The notes below the pieces were generated by a model. That model did not search any database. It worked only from the letters and a program-made list of their open reading frames with translations, and had not been told where the DNA came from. Position numbers and translations under genes: made by a program. DNA of 46,028 bases from Treponema sp. (GTDB lineage: Bacteria > Spirochaetota > Spirochaetia > Treponematales > Treponemataceae), in the NCBI GenBank assembly GCA_017381365.1, contig JAFOCI010000021.1:1-46028 (forward strand), given 5' to 3'. Every line of letters begins with the position of its first letter. Position 1 is the stretch's first letter. This document shows, one piece after another, positions 18,300-26,443 of the stretch.

Positions 18300-19571
18300 T
18301 TAGTCAAGCAAAGCATCAAGTTCTGCTGTAATCTTTGCTTTATCAAGCTTCTGACCAATTACACAAAGCTTAATCATGCGGTCTCCAACTTCTTCGTCCC
18401 ATTCAGCACGAACTTTTGGCTCCTGAGCAAGAACTTCTTCCTGTTCTTTTTTGCTGCAGGCTGCAAGCCACTGACCAGAAGCGCCGGCAGAAATCTGTCT
18501 TCCTGAAGTTTCAAAAACATACGCCATATTATCTTCATCACTGAAATAAACTACACCTTTACAGCGGATAATGTTGCGAGGCCAGCGACCAGCATATTCT
18601 TCAAGCTTTTCGCGGTTGAATGGCTTTCTTCTATAATAAACAAAGTTTCCGATACCATATTCATCTTCATCTGCACCCTCGTGGTTATGATGATGGTGAT
18701 GACAGTGGCCGTCACATTTATGACCTGGTTCACCATGCTTTGGATTATGGTCATGGTCGTCATCATCATCGTCGTCATGGTGGTGATGCTCATGTTCTTC
18801 ATGTTCATGTTCATCATGGTGGTGGTGATGTTCGTGTTCATCATGATCGTCATCATCATCATCATCATGTTCTTCTGCATTTTCAAGATGCTGAACCCAG
18901 GCAGCACTTTCAAATACTGCATCAAATTCAAAACGGTCAGTAGAAAGAATATCTTTTACTTCAACATCTGCCTGACAAGCTTCAATTACCTTTACATGTG
19001 GCTGAAGAGCTTTTACAACAGCATGAACCTTTTTCATTTCATCTTCAGAAACAAGGTCTTTTTTATTGATTATAAGTGTTGAACAGAATTCAATCTGCTG
19101 AACAAGAAGTGATTCAATATCCTCTTCATCCATATCTTTTTTAAGAAGATTGTCGCCGCCAGCAAATTCATCAACAAGACGTTTTGCATCAACAACACTG
19201 ACAACGTTATCAAGCTTACCGTTTTCAATCTGCATGATAGCCTGAGCAATAGGCATTGGTTCACATACACCAGAAGCTTCAATAAGAATATAGTCAAATT
19301 TCTTTGTGCTTATAAGATTTTCAATCTGCTGAACAAGATCAGATTTTAAAGTACAGCAGATACATCCATTCTGAAGACCAACAATGCTTGATGTATCTGT
19401 AATGTTTGCATCTTTTGCAATAAGCTTTTCGTCAACGTTGATTTCACCGATATCATTTACGATTACAGCTACTTTGTATCCCTGCTGATTTGTAAGAACC
19501 TTATTCATGAGAGTTGTTTTTCCAGCTCCAAGATAACCACAAAGCAATGTAATAGGTGTTTTTTTAGCCAT
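18300..19571 (-). CDS. CobW/COG0523-family GTP-dependent metallochaperone
   Basis: 423 residues. A G3E-family GTPase with Walker A GYLGAGKTTL near the N-terminus, metal-binding GCICCTL (CxCC), the Walker B-like LIEASGVCEP, NKKDL, and the C-terminal CobW_C domain. COG0523 proteins deliver metal ions (Zn in ZNG1/ZigA-like members, Co in CobW) to client enzymes. Residues about 235-310 form an extreme His/Asp/Glu tract, likely a metal-buffering loop. GAGG precedes the start. A palindrome ACATT-TT-AATGT (19630-19641) upstream could be an operator for a metal regulator (inference). Zn is the likelier metal because no cobalamin genes are nearby. Confidence 0.9.
   Translation of the reverse strand: MAKKTPITLLCGYLGAGKTTLMNKVLTNQQGYKVAVIVNDIGEINVDEKLIAKDANITDTSSIVGLQNGCICCTLKSDLVQQIENLISTKKFDYILIEASGVCEPMPIAQAIMQIENGKLDNVVSVVDAKRLVDEFAGGDNLLKKDMDEEDIESLLVQQIEFCSTLIINKKDLVSEDEMKKVHAVVKALQPHVKVIEACQADVEVKDILSTDRFEFDAVFESAAWVQHLENAEEHDDDDDDDHDEHEHHHHHDEHEHEEHEHHHHDDDDDDDHDHNPKHGEPGHKCDGHCHHHHHNHEGADEDEYGIGNFVYYRRKPFNREKLEEYAGRWPRNIIRCKGVVYFSDEDNMAYVFETSGRQISAGASGQWLAACSKKEQEEVLAQEPKVRAEWDEEVGDRMIKLCVIGQKLDKAKITAELDALLD
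18665..18880. repeat. Triplet-rich low-complexity tract coding the His/Asp region of the CobW protein
   Basis: Stretches of ATC, ATG and GTC triplets (plus-strand reading) encode clusters of His, Asp and Glu. Such tracts are prone to slippage in multiples of three, so length may vary between strains. Long open frames on the other strand and in other frames here are by-products. Confidence 0.75.
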
Positions 19572-19593
19572 TTTATAACCTCAAAAATGTTTA

Positions 19594-19615
19594 TTTAGCC
19601 TGAATTTCGAATTTA
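19594..19615 (-). repeat. Solo terminal-repeat-like remnant
   Basis: TATTTA followed by GCCTGAATTTCGAATTT (19598-19614) matches the element's GCCCGAAATTCGAGTTT end at 14 of 17 positions and has a TWNWTA hexamer in the expected place, but no element body follows. Confidence 0.4.
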
Positions 19616-19774
19616 ATATTTTACCTGCAACATTTTAATGTACTATCAGAAAACTCGTTCTTCAGGGCATTTAATATCTTTCGTTTCAAAATATACTAAA
19701 AATTCTTAAAAATGACTACAAAAATTAGAAAATGATTGAATATTTCGCAAACAGTGCAGAATTGAATTTAAATA

Positions 19775-20038
19775 GTTCGAATTTCGAATTTTAATTGGCA
19801 ATGCATAAAATTGATTTTTTATAATCCCATTTGCATTATGAAAATACTGCCAGTCAGAAAGCGACTGTCAAAACCGCTAGCTAGCGTTGCTACATTCGCA
19901 AGTCGGCAAGGAAACTATCGTTTCCGACTTGCGAATGTTTTTGCCAGCCTCTTTCTTCCTTCCCGTATTTTCATAATTAAACAATTTTTTTGTAAAATCA
20001 ATTTTATGTTTAATTTTCAAAAAAATAGAATTTCGGGC
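19775..20038 (+). mobile_element. MITE-like palindromic element, copy 4 (complete)
   Basis: 264 bp flanked by perfect duplications TAAATA (19769-19774 and 20039-20044). The 472-bp gap between the CobW and LuxR-type genes holds the CobW upstream region, a solo terminal-repeat remnant at 19594 and this copy. Confidence 0.93.
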
Positions 20039-20049
20039 TAAATATGTAT

Positions 20050-20078
20050 TTGCAAATCAACAATTCACCATGTATAAT
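20050..20078 (+). promoter_or_regulatory. Promoter of the LuxR-type membrane regulator
   Basis: TTGCAA (20050-20055), a 17-bp spacer and TATAAT (20073-20078). Transcription would start near 20085, which argues for translation from ATG 20089 rather than ATG 20044. The -35 begins only 6 bp after the copy 4 target duplication. Confidence 0.65.
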
Positions 20079-20088
20079 TCAAAAAAAA

Positions 20089-20880
20089 ATGAAATCAAGA
20101 CAGAGATTTTTTACTCCTGCCAGAATAATGTGTTTTCTCTCATCTTTTGCTCTGATTATAGCTGCTATCACAAGTTATAACCATGAGCCAAGTTCCTTTG
20201 TTATTTTTCCAAATCCTAAAATTTCAGTTTTTGTGATAAATTCTGTGTGTGCATTAATCTGCATCTGCCTGACTATCTTCCCTCATAATGTTGTATTGCA
20301 ATGTTCTATATTATTTATTCAGGCAATAACCACCACACTTACAAATTATGAAATGCTTGGAACATTTCTTTATGCAGCATTCATAATTTTATGTTTCTGC
20401 AATGGATTTTTCAAAACTAAATTAAAGGAAAAAATCGCTGCCATAATATTCGTCTGGTTTATTGTACTGATTCTTTATGGATACGAAGCATTTCAGAAAA
20501 ACCATTCACGCTGGCTTTTCAATTTTCTTCTTCAATTTTCAATATCAGTTTTCTTCTTCGGTTTCTATTTTTATGTATACAAAAAGCTGGAAACATTGCT
20601 CACAACACTTGTTCCGGCAAAAAAAAATCCCGCGACTTCTATTCAATTACCAAAACCAGGAACTGATCTGCATCTTTCAAACTACAATCTTACAAACAGA
20701 CAGATTCGCCTTGTAATGGAATATCTTAAATCCAATTCTAATTATGAAGCATTAAGCAAAATGTTCTATATTAGTAAATCAACAGTAAAGAAAGATATGA
20801 CCGAAGTTTTCAGCAAATTCGGAGTTTTAAATCTAAAAGAGTTACATATACTTCTTTTGCAATACATTGTAAAACCATAA
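20089..20880 (+). CDS. Membrane-anchored LuxR-type transcriptional regulator
   Basis: 263 residues from the chosen start (MKSRQRFFTPAR). About six hydrophobic segments span residues about 15-180 (for example IMCFLSSFALIIAAI, LCFCNGFFKT, FSISVFFFGFYFYVY), followed by a linker. A C-terminal LuxR/GerE-like helix-turn-helix (residues about 205-260, NLTNRQIRLVMEYL...ALSKMFYISKSTVKKDM) completes it. It is likely a one-component regulator binding DNA from the membrane. An in-frame ATG at 20044 would add 15 residues, but a good promoter lies across those codons. It lies 122 bp upstream of the ankyrin lipoprotein on the same strand and may control it (inference). Confidence 0.78.
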   Translation: MKSRQRFFTPARIMCFLSSFALIIAAITSYNHEPSSFVIFPNPKISVFVINSVCALICICLTIFPHNVVLQCSILFIQAITTTLTNYEMLGTFLYAAFIILCFCNGFFKTKLKEKIAAIIFVWFIVLILYGYEAFQKNHSRWLFNFLLQFSISVFFFGFYFYVYKKLETLLTTLVPAKKNPATSIQLPKPGTDLHLSNYNLTNRQIRLVMEYLKSNSNYEALSKMFYISKSTVKKDMTEVFSKFGVLNLKELHILLLQYIVKP

Positions 20881-21002
20881 GCAAATCATAAAAATTTACT
20901 TTAACATGCAGTTCTAAAATCGCATTTTTTTTCTAAATGTTTTTTTTATTTTTCCGATACTGAGGATAAGAAGTGTTTTTTTTATCGAAAGAAGGGGAAA
21001 AT

Positions 21003-23804
21003 ATGATTAAAAAAATTATTTTAACAGCTGCCTGTATATTCTTAAGCTTTGCAATGATCAGTTGTCTTTCATCAAAGCCAAAAGAAGAACCACTGGCAAA
21101 TGTTCTTCAGTTGATTAAAGAAAGAAAACTTGAAGAAGCAAAAAGCTGTTTTATTTCTAAATATGATATCAATGCAGTTGATGAGGAAGGAAATACAGCT
21201 CTTCATCTTGCAGCAAAAATCAATGAACCATCTTTAGCATTATTTCTTCTTTGTAATAACGCAGATCCAGATCCAAAAAACTATGAAAACATGACTCCTC
21301 TTCATGTAGCAATTGAAAATGAAGCGAAAGAAACCGTTGCTCAACTTGTTAACTTTGGATGTAACATATTTGCAAGAAATGGCGAAGGCATCACAGCTCT
21401 GGATTTAGGTTTGCTTAGAGATCCTGAATATTATGACATTTTTATTACCACAAAAACTGGTGAAATACGAGATACAGAAAAACAAAAATCAATTGTTCAC
21501 TACTTTGTAGAAACAAAGAACAATACAGCAATCGAATACTGTGCAAAAAAAGGAATTCCTCTTTCTATTAAAGACATTGACGAAAAAACTCCTCTGAAAT
21601 ATGCATACGATAATTTCAATGATGAAGAAACTGTAAAAATAGCTGCAACATTAATTATGAATGGAGCTGAACATACAGAATCTGAATATGACTACTTTGA
21701 AACAGCTATTTTAAACAGAAACCTTAATTATCGCTACGATGATGGACAGACACCTCTTCATCTGGCTGCAATTCAGGGACATACAGCCGTTGTAAAATAC
21801 CTTCTAAATAATAAAGCACAGACAAATGTTCAGGATAGCACAGGTGCAACTCCTTTACATGAAGCAGTTCGCTATGGACACGCTCAAATTGTAAAACTTT
21901 TGCTTGATTTTGGAGCAGACATCAATGCAAAGGATAATCTTGGAAAAACTCCAGTTCTTCTTATCATTCCATCAGATGAAAGAGCAGAAATCTATTCTCT
22001 CTTAGTAAACAGAAAAGCAAATCTTTCTGTAAAAGATATGTATGGTGACACAGTTCTTCACATTGCAACAATGACTGAAGTTCCTGTTCCTACACTCCGC
22101 ATTCTTATTGACCATGGAGCAGACGTAAATGCAAGAAACAAAGACGGTGTTACCCCACTTGCTCTTGCAATTGAAAACGACATTCCAGAACACATTTCTT
22201 TTTACGCTCAGAGTGGCGCTGACATAAATTCAAGAGATACAAAAGGAACTACTCCACTTATTCTTGCACTCAAAGACAATGATTCCTCTGACACAATCCT
22301 TAAATCAATTGTAAACCCATACAATATTTCAAGTATTGATTCAGAAGGAAATACTCCTTTAATTATTGCTATTCAGAATAATGCAACTCTTTCCAGAATT
22401 CAGTACATAATAAGCCTTACTGACGACGTTAACAAACGAAATGCCGATGGTAACACTGCTTTATATCTGACTGTATTAAAAAACAGAAAAGCCGTTGGTG
22501 AGCTTTTGCTTGCAAAAAAAGCAGACATTTTTGCAACAAACAACCGCAGCAAATCTCCATTAAGTCTTGCACTTTACGACGGTGGCTCTGTAATGGAATG
22601 GGTTATTACACCTCAGACTATAATCGCAACCGACGGAAGCGGTAATACAGCACTTCATTTTGCTGCAGAATGGGGATTAAAAGAAGCTGTTGCAACATTG
22701 ATTATCCGGGGTTCAAGAATTGAAGCAAAAAATGCAAATGGCGAAACACCATTATTCTGTGCGGCAAAAACAGATTCTCCAGAAATCATTCAGCTGCTTG
22801 TAAACAATGGTTGTAAAGTTAACGCAAGAGATAATCTTGGCAGCACAGCTCTTCACATGGCTGTTCGCTGGGGAAATCCAAAAGCCGTAGCAAAACTCAT
22901 CAGCATTGGAGCAGAAATTGATGCTCAGAACGTTGCTGGAAATTCTCCATTAGCAGAATCGGTTCTTGTTGCAAAAACAGACATTGCAAATCTGCTTATG
23001 TTGAAAGGCGCAAATCCTAACAGATGCAACTCATACGGAAAAACAATCCTTATGGAAGCTATCCGTACCAAAAATATCAATATGATAAAAATGCTGCTTT
23101 CAAACAACGCAAATCCTCAAATTCAGGATTTGAATGGTAGAAATGCATATCACGAAGCAGCACTTTCATGTGATACATCTATAATTTCAATGATTAGAAA
23201 CGCAGGTGGAAATCCTCTTTCACGAGATAAAAATGGAATTACTCCTTTCAGTCTTGTGCTTGATCAGGATGCTGTAATCATCCGAGAAGTTCTTGGAAGT
23301 GATACAACTATTTCTGACAGCGATGGAAACACACCGATTCATATTATCGTAAAAAACAACAAGGCAGTTTCTATGCTCAAGCCTTTGATTAATGCTGGAT
23401 ATCCTTTTGACACACGAAATGCAGCCGGTTACACACCTTTAACAATTGCTGTTCAGAAAGATAACAGCAGCCTTACTCAGATTCTTCTTGAAAGCGGGGC
23501 CAACCCGTTTATCAGCATAGACAGCAAGGGTACAAATCCAGTTTCTATCGCACTCACGAGAAACAACAAGGATATTATTGCAAGTCTTGTAAAAAATGCA
23601 GGTTCTTCGGCAGATACACAGGGAAATACAATTCTGCATTACGCAGCAAAATCTGCAAAACCAGAAACAATTTCTAAACTGATTTCCTATGGTCTTGATA
23701 CAAACGTAAAAAATATTTACGACGAAACTCCTTATGCAACTGCATTGCGATGGAAGCGAACAGATGCAGCTCAGCTTTTGAACACAGCTGCAAAAGTACA
23801 GTAA
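21003..23804 (+). CDS. Giant ankyrin-repeat lipoprotein
   Basis: 933 residues from ATG 21003. The N-terminus is a lipoprotein signal (MIKKIILTAACIFLSFAMISC, written in parts: hydrophobic core then lipobox AMISC). From about residue 45 to the end the protein consists of about 25 ankyrin repeats with the usual signatures (GNTALHLAA, GQTPLHLAAIQGH, GATPLHEAVRYGH, GSTALHMAVRWGN), some degenerate. It should be a long solenoid anchored at a membrane surface and used for protein binding; the partner is unknown. AAGGGG precedes the start, and ten open codons upstream are unsupported. It ends before a strong bidirectional terminator. Confidence 0.9.
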   Translation: MIKKIILTAACIFLSFAMISCLSSKPKEEPLANVLQLIKERKLEEAKSCFISKYDINAVDEEGNTALHLAAKINEPSLALFLLCNNADPDPKNYENMTPLHVAIENEAKETVAQLVNFGCNIFARNGEGITALDLGLLRDPEYYDIFITTKTGEIRDTEKQKSIVHYFVETKNNTAIEYCAKKGIPLSIKDIDEKTPLKYAYDNFNDEETVKIAATLIMNGAEHTESEYDYFETAILNRNLNYRYDDGQTPLHLAAIQGHTAVVKYLLNNKAQTNVQDSTGATPLHEAVRYGHAQIVKLLLDFGADINAKDNLGKTPVLLIIPSDERAEIYSLLVNRKANLSVKDMYGDTVLHIATMTEVPVPTLRILIDHGADVNARNKDGVTPLALAIENDIPEHISFYAQSGADINSRDTKGTTPLILALKDNDSSDTILKSIVNPYNISSIDSEGNTPLIIAIQNNATLSRIQYIISLTDDVNKRNADGNTALYLTVLKNRKAVGELLLAKKADIFATNNRSKSPLSLALYDGGSVMEWVITPQTIIATDGSGNTALHFAAEWGLKEAVATLIIRGSRIEAKNANGETPLFCAAKTDSPEIIQLLVNNGCKVNARDNLGSTALHMAVRWGNPKAVAKLISIGAEIDAQNVAGNSPLAESVLVAKTDIANLLMLKGANPNRCNSYGKTILMEAIRTKNINMIKMLLSNNANPQIQDLNGRNAYHEAALSCDTSIISMIRNAGGNPLSRDKNGITPFSLVLDQDAVIIREVLGSDTTISDSDGNTPIHIIVKNNKAVSMLKPLINAGYPFDTRNAAGYTPLTIAVQKDNSSLTQILLESGANPFISIDSKGTNPVSIALTRNNKDIIASLVKNAGSSADTQGNTILHYAAKSAKPETISKLISYGLDTNVKNIYDETPYATALRWKRTDAAQLLNTAAKVQ

Positions 23805-23827
23805 ACACCATGCAAAAAAAACAAAGA

Positions 23828-23862
23828 GTTGCACTTCACAAATCGCAAAGTTGAAGTGCAAC
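23828..23862. terminator. Bidirectional terminator between the ankyrin gene and trpR
   Basis: Perfect 11-bp stem GTTGCACTTCA (23828-23838) and TGAAGTGCAAC (23852-23862), with T-rich sequence on the plus-strand side and a T-run on the minus-strand side. It serves both convergent genes. Confidence 0.88.
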
Positions 23863-23871
23863 CCTTTATTT

Positions 23872-24174
23872 TTATTCATTAATTTTTTCAAGCATCTTAA
23901 CAAAAGCGCTGTCTTCTTTTTGAAGTTCCTTTGAACCTCGGGTGATTTTGCAGAGTGACATGTTGAATTTTTTTGCGATTTCCCGCTGAGTAGTCCCCGC
24001 TTTTATTTCTTTTACAAGAAGCCATCTCATGGCAAAATCGCTTCTTTCTGTCTGCGTGAACAGACAACTGAAAAAATCCTTTAAAAATTTTTCATCTGTC
24101 GTTTTAGCAATAAGACTGCACAATTCATTATAGCTTTCTTCCAGCTGAGGATTTTCGCTCATGTTTTTATTCAT
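23872..24174 (-). CDS. trpR: Trp repressor-family regulator
   Basis: 100 residues, close to E. coli TrpR (108). The all-helical Trp repressor fold is indicated by QTERSDFAMRWLLVKEI and the helix-turn-helix TTQREIAKKFNMSLCKITRG, where ITRGS is the exact TrpR recognition-helix ending; YerC/YecD relatives normally have ISRVN there. In TrpR proteins L-tryptophan is the co-repressor. No trp biosynthetic gene is adjacent, though asd and dapA follow upstream and aroC lies 5 kb away. No Shine-Dalgarno is present, and a TATACT hexamer ends exactly 6 nt before ATG 24174, suggesting a leaderless mRNA. ATG 24162 is an alternative start. Confidence 0.8.
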   Translation of the reverse strand: MNKNMSENPQLEESYNELCSLIAKTTDEKFLKDFFSCLFTQTERSDFAMRWLLVKEIKAGTTQREIAKKFNMSLCKITRGSKELQKEDSAFVKMLEKINE

Positions 24175-24181
24175 AGAAACA

Positions 24182-24187
24182 GTATAT
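24182..24187 (-). promoter_or_regulatory. -10 element immediately upstream of trpR
   Basis: AGTATA on the plus strand (24181-24186 region) reads TATACT on the minus strand. About 6-7 nt separate it from ATG 24174. No convincing -35 is seen. Confidence 0.4.
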
Positions 24188-24228
24188 CATAAAACAACAG
24201 ATAATCTACATAGGCCAAAGGCAAAAAA

Positions 24229-24288
24229 AATCCACAGAGACCGCAGAACACCAGAAAAAAAGTGAAACTCTGCGCAACTCTGTGGATT
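24229..24288 (-). terminator. Terminator of asd (CACAGAG-type hairpin)
   Basis: Perfect 11-bp stem AATCCACAGAG (24229-24239) and CTCTGTGGATT (24278-24288), with a nested GCAGA/TCTGC stem. On the minus strand it is followed by eight T. It is related in sequence to the hairpin at 4235-4301. Confidence 0.85.
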
Positions 24289-24308
24289 ATTTCTATTAAT
24301 GATTGAGA

Positions 24309-25403
24309 CTACAGATTATCAAAGAATCCCTTTGCCTTCAAAAGTTCTGCGTTCAAGATACCGCCAAGAGCAGCACCACGCTTTGTGTTGTGGCTCAAAG
24401 CTACGAACTTAACATCGAATACGTTACATGGGCGAAGACGTCCGATAACACATGCCATTCCCTTTTCTGTTTCGCGGTCGCGGCGTGGCTGCGGACGGTT
24501 TTCTTCGTGGCGCACAACGATTGGATGAACTGGAGCAGATGGTAAATCAAGTTCCTGTGGAACTGATGTATATGAAGTCCAGATTTTTTCGATTTCTTCA
24601 AGGCTTGGCTTCTTTTCGCCAAATTCAAGAGAAATACAAGCTGTATGTCCGTCGATAACTGGTACACGAGTACAAGTTGAAGAAACAACTGGCAGAGCAG
24701 CGTTTTCAATCTTTCCGTCTTTTACTGTACCAAGAATCTTAAGACATTCTTTTTCTGTCTTTTCTTCCTCACCGCCAATATATGGAACGATGTTGTCAAT
24801 CATATCGAATGATGGAACGCCAGGATATCCGGCACCAGAAGTAGCCTGAAGAGTTGTTACAATCATCTTCTTTACTTCGTATCCAGCTTTGATAAGAGCA
24901 TGAATTGGCATCATGTATGTCTGAAGTGAACAGTTTGGTTTTACAGCGATAAAACCTTTGTCCCATCCGTGATGCTTTTTCTGTTCAGCGATTACGTCAA
25001 GGTGAGCGTAGTTGATTTCTGGAACAAGCATTGGAACATCTTCTGTCCAGCGGTTAGCAGAAGCGTTAGAAACTACAGGAATTCCTTCTGCAGCATAAGC
25101 AGCTTCCAGAGCCTTGATTTCGTCTTTGCCCATTTCCAGAGCAGAGAATACGAACTGACACTTTCCAATAGCTTTTTCTGCAACGTTTGCATCTTCTACT
25201 GTAAGGTTTGCAACACCGTCTGGAATTTCTGCTCCAATGAGCCAGCGGTTAGCTACTGCATCTTTGTATGCTTTTCCAGCAGAACGTGGTGAAGCTGCTA
25301 CATAAGTAACTTCAAACCATGGATGATCTTCCAACAATTTAATATAACGCTGACCAACCATACCAGTTGCGCCAAGTACACCTACTTTAATTTTTGCTGC
25401 CAT
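24309..25403 (-). CDS. asd: Aspartate-semialdehyde dehydrogenase
   Basis: 364 residues. Reduces aspartyl phosphate to aspartate semialdehyde with NADPH, the branch point to lysine/diaminopimelate, threonine and methionine. The N-terminal nucleotide-binding GATGMVGQR and the catalytic Cys158 in KPNCSLQ are visible, followed by TTLQATSGAGYPG. The sequence style (ASANRWTEDVPMLVPEIN) is that of the archaeal/fungal-type enzyme rather than the classical enterobacterial one. It lies 50 bp downstream of dapA in the same direction, with a small hairpin between, so the two form an operon for DAP synthesis. Confidence 0.96.
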   Translation of the reverse strand: MAAKIKVGVLGATGMVGQRYIKLLEDHPWFEVTYVAASPRSAGKAYKDAVANRWLIGAEIPDGVANLTVEDANVAEKAIGKCQFVFSALEMGKDEIKALEAAYAAEGIPVVSNASANRWTEDVPMLVPEINYAHLDVIAEQKKHHGWDKGFIAVKPNCSLQTYMMPIHALIKAGYEVKKMIVTTLQATSGAGYPGVPSFDMIDNIVPYIGGEEEKTEKECLKILGTVKDGKIENAALPVVSSTCTRVPVIDGHTACISLEFGEKKPSLEEIEKIWTSYTSVPQELDLPSAPVHPIVVRHEENRPQPRRDRETEKGMACVIGRLRPCNVFDVKFVALSHNTKRGAALGGILNAELLKAKGFFDNL

Positions 25404-25422
25404 TTTTTCTTTCCTTTTGTTT

Positions 25423-25442
25423 AACCGCGTATATCAGCGGTT
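25423..25442. other. Intercistronic hairpin between dapA and asd
   Basis: Stem AACCGC (25423-25428) with GCGGTT (25437-25442). On the minus strand (direction of dapA-asd) no T-run follows, so it is more likely an RNA stability or processing element than a terminator. Confidence 0.5.
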
Positions 25443-25453
25443 TATTATTTTTT

Positions 25454-26359
25454 TTACAGATTACATTCCTTAAGAGCTGCTTCGATTACAGCCTTTGCAG
25501 AATCCTTTACTTCAACCAATGGAAGCCTTACACAAGGCTTCATGTCGCCCTTTACGCTCAAAGCATATTTGATTGATGTAGGGTTACCGTCTACAAATGC
25601 TGCCTTGAAGAATGGCAGAAGTCTGTAGTGGATTTCACGAGCCTTCTTAAGATCTCCTTCTAAAGCTGCATGAGTAAGTGCAGTAACAAGTTCTGGTGTA
25701 TAGTTTGAAACTACACTGAATACACCGTCGCCGCCAGCTGCAATAAGTGGCAATGTAAGACCATCGTCTCCACTGATTACGCTGAAGTCTGGATGAGCGC
25801 CCTTAACCTTTGCGATTACGTCCATCATCTGATTGATGTTACCGCTGGCTTCCTTAACTGCAATTACGTTAGGAAGATCAGCAATCTTCAGCAAAGTTTC
25901 TGTTGCAATGTTCACACTAGTACGACCCTGTATATTGTATACAACGATTGGAATTCCTACTTTAGAACAAGCTTCAAAATGCTTGAAGATACCTTCCTGA
26001 CTTGGTTTGTTGTAGTAAGGAGTTACAACAAGAGCCGCATCAGCACCAGCCTTTTTTGCGCGTTCACAGTAGCGGACTGCATCCCGAGTACAGTTAGAAC
26101 CTGCACCCAATGTTACAAGTATTTTTTTACCAGTTGCCTTTTCAAAAGCTCTAACTTCTTCAAAAGCAATCTTGATGATTTCGTCTTCTTCATCTTCTGT
26201 CAAAGTTGGAGTTTCTGCTGTAGTTCCCAAAGGAAGAATGCCATCAATTCCGCCTTCAAGCTGGCGTTTGACCAGAGCTCTGAATCCTTCATAATCAACA
26301 GATTCATCTTCATGCATTGGTGTGACCAAAGCTGTCATCGCACCGACAAATTTTGCCAT
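25454..26359 (-). CDS. dapA: 4-hydroxy-tetrahydrodipicolinate synthase
   Basis: 301 residues from start 26359. Condenses pyruvate with aspartate semialdehyde, committing it to lysine and cell-wall diaminopimelate. TIM-barrel signatures: ALVTPMHEDESVDY, the substrate loop LGTTAETPTL, catalytic Tyr141 in VVYNIQGRT, Schiff-base Lys169 in IAVKEASGN, and GDDGLTLPL. The start is set by TTTGGAGG about 6 nt upstream; the 21 extra open codons (MNFYYKSAIL...) are not supported. The upstream space to the divergent sensor gene is only 84 bp, too short for a lysine riboswitch. It is transcribed with asd. Confidence 0.97.
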   Translation of the reverse strand: MAKFVGAMTALVTPMHEDESVDYEGFRALVKRQLEGGIDGILPLGTTAETPTLTEDEEDEIIKIAFEEVRAFEKATGKKILVTLGAGSNCTRDAVRYCERAKKAGADAALVVTPYYNKPSQEGIFKHFEACSKVGIPIVVYNIQGRTSVNIATETLLKIADLPNVIAVKEASGNINQMMDVIAKVKGAHPDFSVISGDDGLTLPLIAAGGDGVFSVVSNYTPELVTALTHAALEGDLKKAREIHYRLLPFFKAAFVDGNPTSIKYALSVKGDMKPCVRLPLVEVKDSAKAVIEAALKECNL

Positions 26360-26431
26360 ATGAGCCTCCAAATATAAATATTTATAATTCTGAAGTATGG
26401 CACTTTTATAGTAAAAATTCAATTATCTGTG

Positions 26432-26437
26432 TAATAT
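26432..26437 (+). promoter_or_regulatory. -10 element 6 nt before the sensor-fusion gene
   Basis: TAATAT followed by GTAAGC and then ATG 26444. There is no Shine-Dalgarno and no clear -35. The predicted start of transcription is the A of the start codon. Confidence 0.4.
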
Positions 26438-26443
26438 GTAAGC

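Noticed and set aside
18620..19082. Long His-rich or Met-rich antisense frames opposite the CobW gene
   Set aside because: They arise from the ATC/ATG triplet tract that codes the His/Asp region on the minus strand.
26360..26443. Lysine riboswitch before dapA
   Set aside because: Only 84 bp separate dapA from the divergent sensor gene, and no complex structure is seen; the riboswitch needs about 170 nt.
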